Of a DNA stretch of 64,000 nucleotides, positions 59,047 through 64,000 are shown piece after piece. A model generated the notes under the pieces. It was not told the DNA's origin. It was given only the letters and a program-made list of their open reading frames with translations, and ran no database searches. The position numbers were made by a program, and so were the translations under genes. How positions within the stretch are numbered: position 1 is the first letter of the stretch; every line of letters begins with the position of its first letter. Source of the stretch: Taeniopygia guttata. Lineage: Eukaryota; Chordata; Aves; Passeriformes; Estrildidae. The DNA lies in contig NC_133063.1 in assembly GCF_048771995.1 (NCBI RefSeq), positions 10,460,063 through 10,524,062 of the forward strand. The letters run 5' to 3'.

Positions 59047-60207
59047 ATGGAGAGAGTGTGTGCTGCAGTTTGCACGGCTTTCTCCGTGGCCTATTCTGGG
59101 TACTTTTTCACCCAGCTGGCACGTAAGTGGACGGTTTTGTGCAGTGTGGCATATGGACACCAAAATGCCACCAAGAGGCCTTGAGTTGGGTAAAGCTGCT
59201 GTCAGCAGCTGCAGCTAAGAAGGGGGTGTCTCTAGCCAGAGGGGCCTGGGCAGCATTTGTAATGTAGCCTGCAGGGGCTCCGCTCCTCCCGTGGCATAGC
59301 CTGTGCCCATGGGGTCTGGAGTCTCCTCAGTTTGCTGGCTCAAGCCAGACAACTTCCAAGATAGGAGGACTGGGAGAGCTTAGCAGGAGTCCTTGGAAAA
59401 GCTGTGCACTGCTCTCCAGCACTGAGGGAAAGTCCCTCAGTTCAAGTCTTCTTGTCTGCATTCCCTCATCCCAGCATGTGCCTGTGGAACTTGACACTTC
59501 CTGAGTGCTAAAAGAGCCATTCCTTCTCGGATGAAATCACAGGATCAGCTTGGAAAAGGCCTCGGAGATGGACATTTCAGAGCAGTTCTTGTATGCTCCT
59601 GAACCCAGGAGCTGTTCCTGTGCTGTGTCACCACAGAACTGCCACCATGGCTAAAAGGGGACTTGGGTGAAGCTTTTTTGGGGAAGGGTTTTCCGTAAGC
59701 TCATGGCAATTGCTGCATGCAATCCCTTGAGAAAACTGAAGTCCTGGGAAGAGAGGAGCTGTAGCTCCTGCTGGGTGGGGTGGGGCAGAAGCTGGAATGC
59801 CTGTTGCAGAACCACTGGGACTTTCTCAGTTTCGAGTTTCTATGGGTTGAGAGGCCAAAGGGAACAAAATGTAGACACGAGGCAGTAGTTTGTGCTGTTG
59901 CCTTGCTGTGTGACACAAGGGTTGCTGCTGGAGTGATGGAGTGAAAGCAGAATGCTCTGTCTTTGGTTGCTGACTATTTGGTGGGCTTGCCCAGCACAGG
60001 CAGTTTCCTTACAGCATCTGCTTCTTTTTCCCTTTTGTCTTGCAGGTCACATCACCCGTGCCTGGAGAGAATCCGCTCCTTGGGTGAGTGGGAAAGGAAC
60101 CTTTGACGTTGGTAGCATTTGACAATTGTGGAGCAAGCTGTGAGCTGGGCCTGGTGCAGTCCAGTGCCAGCCTGGTTGGATGAATGAAAGAACAGTCCAG
60201 GCTCTTT

Positions 60208-60252
<45 letters not shown>

Positions 60253-63200
60253 TCAGCAGGAGGAGTTGGATCCCAGGCTGTTTCTCCAGTTCCTTTTCAG
60301 AGCTTTTAAGCAGCTGAAAGTGGGGTTGTTTGGTCCTTGAAGCCATGATGGAAGTTCTCCTGTACAAGAGAGTGCAGTCCCATCTAACTGGCCCATTTTA
60401 CTTGAGTTTGAACAATTAGAATGCCATTTCTCTGATGATGATTTCTCCTTAGTGTATCTGGCTCTAGAGCTGTATAGAAAGGTCCCTGTCCCTGACACTG
60501 CTGTCTATCTGCAGAGCCCAAAACAGACCTCTGAGCCTCCTCTGGATGCATGTCTTCCTGAAGGAGAGACCAAAGGGGAGGAAGATTCCCACCAAAGTGC
60601 ACCTGCTGCCACTGCAGGGCCTGAGCATCCAGCATCAGTAAGTGGCAGCTCTGGCTAGTCCTGTGGCTGGAGCAAAGCAGAGCTGCAAGTTTCTGAGCAG
60701 ACAGCACCTGTCCCACCTGGCTGAAGATGCTGAGGACTGGAATCCTTCCAGCTCTCCCAGAGCGCTTCCCCCAGCCTGTGAGGTCTGGAGAAGGGGTGTG
60801 GAACTTGGACATTTAGGCATCACTTTCCTACTGTTCTGACAGGGGCTTAGAATTTGTCTCAGCAAGAGACAAGAGGTAGCAATAGGATGTCTTTGGATGC
60901 TCCTGGGGTACAAGTGAGGCCCTCTGTGCCCAGGGGCTGTGCAGGCTCCTTGTCCCCAGTGAAGAGAGCTGTGCAAAGGTGCAGTTCACAGCCTTGCAGG
61001 ATATGAGGAGACACTGTCCCCAGAAGGGACCTGGCTCTCCCCACAGAACAGCTAAAGTCAGCAGCTAAAGTAACAGCTGAGATGCAGCAGGGCCTGTAGC
61101 TGAAGAGACGTAAGGCTCTGAATGACAGGTTCTTTCCTGACCCTCCTGCTGCTGTCTGTGCACAGAGCACAAGGGCAGCGCCAGCACCTGCTCCGGCTGC
61201 CTCTGCACCCGAGGAAGAGGCTGAAGAGGAGGAAGGTGCCAATGAACCTGCCCCTGCTGTCAGCCCACGACCTGAGCAGCCAGCATCAGTAAGTGCCTGT
61301 TTGGGTTAGCAGTGTCTTTGGTGACATTCTGTCCCTCATGTAAAAGCAGGGTTTGGGTTCGGGGCCTTGAGCTGGACAAGTGGGTTGCAAAAGCTGAGAG
61401 GTGAAGAGCCCTGGATGTGGCCAGCAGCATCTTCCTCAGGGCTTGCATTTGAAATGAAATCAGAGGGGCATCTCTGCCAGGCACATTTGTGACCCAAATT
61501 AATTTCTTGTCCCAGAGCTCCAGCTCCTCTGTCGTGGCACCTGCACAAGCTGCAGCTGAAGAAGCCTCCAGCGCCCAAGCTGGAAACTCAAGCAGGAGCA
61601 GCTCGTGCACCTGGAGCACGACTAGTTCCTCTGGCAGCATGGAGCTGCTGGGAGAGAGGACAGAGGACAAGTGCCTGGCCATGCTGAGTACGTCCTTTGT
61701 GACCCTTGTGTGCCGCAGCAGTGCCTGGTGTGTGTGTGCGTGTGTCAGCAAGAGCTGTCCCAGCTCCTGTTCCTCCTCAGCTGAGTGCCAGCTCCTGAGG
61801 CTTCCCCACAGGAGCTGTTGCTGTGCTCTCAGGTGGGGAGGGATCTCTGGGCTGCTGCTCCTGCCTCGGAGGGCAGCTGGGCCTGGTTTGGCCTTGCCTG
61901 AGCTTCCCTCTAGGCAAAAGGCAGAGCAGAGATTGTTTCTGGCTGAGCAGGAGGCTGTGACCGAGCAAATGAGGAGGCCTCCAGGAGCTCCTGTGGGGCC
62001 CAGCTCCTGTGGGGCACGGCCAAGGTCATCTTCAGAGCTCAGCCTGTCGTAAAAGCTGAGGGACCTCATTCCTAAGGCCCATCACAGTAGGGTAGAACAC
62101 CAGCTGCTGCTCTTGAGTGGCAGAAGGGCCTTGTTTAGGCAAAGTCCTGCTTCAAGCTGGAGTTCTTAGCTTTGCTGTAGGCACTTTGCAATATTCTTCC
62201 TGTTCTGGAAAGGGCAGCTGTTGATAAAAATGGATTCCAGAACCCAAGATGCCTTGCATGTTTGCAAGGATTAAATCTTTTGTTGAATGTCCCAGAGTGT
62301 TCATTGCCCAAACAGAGAGGTTGTGTTTGTCCTGCTGCCCTTAATGTCTGTAGACAACAATCACTTCTCTTGCTTACACTTTTCTGATCCCTGTCTCCTC
62401 TGACTGTTTCTTGATGTGCTTAGATTTTAGTTTAGACTTCTAGTTTTGGACAGGCCATCTGTGCTGCAGGGCTGCTTGTCCTGCTGCTGTTGTTTTTTAG
62501 GTGGTGGCGGTGTGGTGGTGGTGTTGTTTCCTGAGGGAGTGAGTTGAAAGGGCGCAGTGTCCCAGAGAGTGGGGCTGCCTTTCTGATCTGCTGCAGGGTG
62601 GGATCTCTTTTGAAGGGAGCATCTTTCCTTGGGATTTTTACAGAGATGCTGGTGAGCGAGGGAGATCCTGAGGCTAAATACACAGAACTGGAAACAATTG
62701 GCAGAGGGTGAGTGCAGCCACAGTTCCTTCCATTTACTCTTTGTCCCTGGACTTTTTTCCTCTTGTACTGTGGATTCCTGCACTTGCAGGGACTAATGGA
62801 CTTCTTCTTTCTCTGCGGCCGTTTTGTTTCTAGGGGTTTTGGCACGGTGTGCATGGCAGTGGAGACTGCCACAGGAGAAGAGGTAAGCGTCAAGCAGCGC
62901 CACAGCTTCTGCAGAACTGTTTTAGGACAGCATTTGATCTGTCGTGTCTGGAAGAGTTTGCTTTGTTGCTGTGAAAGGGAGAATGCCAGTGGAATGATCA
63001 AGCCCCCTAGAGGTTGTCCAGCAGTTTTGCTCCATTTTTCTGGCAGAAATTGACTTTCTGCTTGCAAGAGGTGTGTGAATGAAAATGGGGATGATCAAGT
63101 AAAGCCATGGGGGAAGTCTTTGGGAACGGTGAGTGTTGTTAGAGCTTTGAGGTGGACAGCATAGACCATGTTTCTGCCAGGTTTCCAAGGCAAAGGCTAT

Positions 63201-64000
63201 CTGGCTCTTTGTCCTGGGAGGGGCCCAAGCAAGCGGTCTGATGCCTAGCCACAAGGCAGCTTGGCCCAGCCCAGCTCTGTCACCCATCATCACTGTCTCC
63301 GTGTTCCCCTGGTGGTTCTGTGCCACCAACTTTGGTTCATGTTTTCCATGTTGTTTTAGGTGGCCATAAAGAAAATTAGTCTCCTGGAAGAGAGCAACAG
63401 CGAGGTGTGCCTGAATGAAATCCAGATCATGCGTGGCAATAAGAATGCCAATCTTGTGACCTTTGTAGACAGGTGAGTGGTTCTGCTGTTCTGCCATGAA
63501 AGGTCATTCACATCCTGCAAGCCAGAAGTTCAATCACTCCTTTGGTGGCTGGCAGAGGATGGAGCTGTTAATTCCTGCTTCTGGGCTGATCTACAGCGTC
63601 CTGGGAGGAGATTGCATTGGGGCTGCGTTCATCTTTGCTAGCATACCTAGTTTGAAGTGTGCTTTCAAAGACCAGCCTTGGCCCTGTCTCACTGAGCCAA
63701 CAGCCTCAAAGTTCCTGTCCTCTCTCCACATGGTTTCATTTGTTTTGGCAATTGATTTTTTCCCACGGGTCTCCAGTGCTGACAAAGCACTGTAGATTGT
63801 ATTTCCCTTGGTCTGTTGCATTGGTGTGGATACCAAGCAGCCTTTAGACTGCATAGAGTTCAAGCCCTGTAGAGCATTGTGAATGACTATTCCTCCTGTC
63901 TTCCTCTGAGAGAGACACAGGAGCAAGAATTCACCAGGTCATGTAAGTGCACACCTTCATCTCCAGGCTGTTGTTTCCTCCTTTCAGCTACCTGGTGGAT
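59047..64000 (+). CDS. PAK3L: Gene B: PAK3-like kinase, mirror copy of gene A, truncated by the window end
   Basis: Exons (plus): 59047-59122, 60046-60083, 60515-60637, 61166-61288, 61516-61687, 62644-62707, 62834-62882, 63360-63472, and 63988 to the window end. Lengths and phases equal gene A exons 1-9 and no stop interrupts them. The first 38 residues are identical to A. The visible kinase part has the glycine loop GRGGFGTV and VAIK lysine; the catalytic loop lies outside the window. Hand comparison gives about five amino-acid changes against A (for example E to G in exon 3, A to P in exon 4, R to M in exon 5, L to V in exon 7, T to I in exon 8) and at least six silent ones, which suggests both copies are under some constraint. 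The gene is probably functional; its 3' half is unseen. Confidence 0.92.
60208..60250. repeat. CAG microsatellite in intron 2 of gene B
   Basis: About 14 uninterrupted GCA/CAG units on the gene strand, against about 17 at the mirror position in gene A (18,696-18,747). Located between exons 2 and 3 and not translated in the predicted product. Confidence 0.95.

Larger units (their letters stand above)
54803..64000. repeat. Right arm of the large inverted repeat
   Basis: Reverse complement of 14,948-24,130, running to the window edge and presumably beyond. The inner end is sharp: the shared TGGACACTCAC stops and the two sides then differ (CTGTGCCC at 24,131; TGCTCCTG in the reverse complement at 54,803). 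The spacer between the arms is about 30.7 kb and holds gene C, remnant D and the provirus. Confidence 0.93.

Noticed and set aside
1..64000. tRNA, rRNA, CRISPR array or bacterial operon features
   Set aside because: None is visible; gene structure and repeats are those of a vertebrate nuclear genome.

Overview
The window looks like nuclear DNA from a songbird (passerine). It has small, well-spliced vertebrate exons, several CR1 LINE fragments, an ERVK-type (betaretrovirus-like) provirus, and multiple copies of a PAK3-like (PAK3L) serine/threonine kinase gene. That family is known to be expanded in zebra finch, with copies expressed in testis and brain. Nothing here is bacterial: most long open frames are shadows, and the real coding sequence is in short exons that I joined by hand using splice sites, reading phase and homology to PAK kinases.

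Layout. 1-11 kb is AT-rich and gene-poor, with CR1 and LTR remnants and one possible maestro/HEAT-like (MROH) exon remnant. Gene A (12,249-19,906, minus) is a complete 13-exon PAK3L gene; the exons sum to 1,401 nt (466 aa plus stop) with every phase matching. Its promoter flank runs to about 24.13 kb. From 24.15 to 29 kb there is a repeated 3'-flank element, CR1 and LTR pieces, and a broken PAK3L remnant (D). Gene C (29,144-45,961, minus) has 19 in-phase exons summing to 2,130 nt (709 aa plus stop). It joins a roughly 350-residue coiled coil resembling the centrosomal linker protein C-Nap1/CEP250 to a complete PAK-type kinase domain. An ERVK-like provirus (46,412-53,455, minus, 6-bp target duplication ACAGCT) sits just upstream of the gene C promoter. 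A CpG-rich island lies at 54.16-54.54 kb. From 54.80 kb to the window end the sequence is an inverted copy of 14.95-24.13 kb and carries gene B (plus), the mirror copy of gene A, cut off in exon 9 by the window end.

How it fits together. Genes A, B and C share the same kind of first exon (starting MERV) and a proximal promoter with a CRE-like TGATGTCA and an RFX X-box-like site. All lack the PAK Cdc42/Rac-binding (CRIB) and autoinhibitory region, while A and C keep every residue expected for catalysis. A and C are head-to-tail, and A and B form the arms of a large inverted repeat that differ by about 3% in a 250-bp hand alignment. The most interesting item is gene C: a kinase that seems to carry its own centrosome-type coiled coil, with promoter sites of the type used by ciliary and spermatid genes. 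These joins are inferred from sequence alone and no transcript evidence was available.
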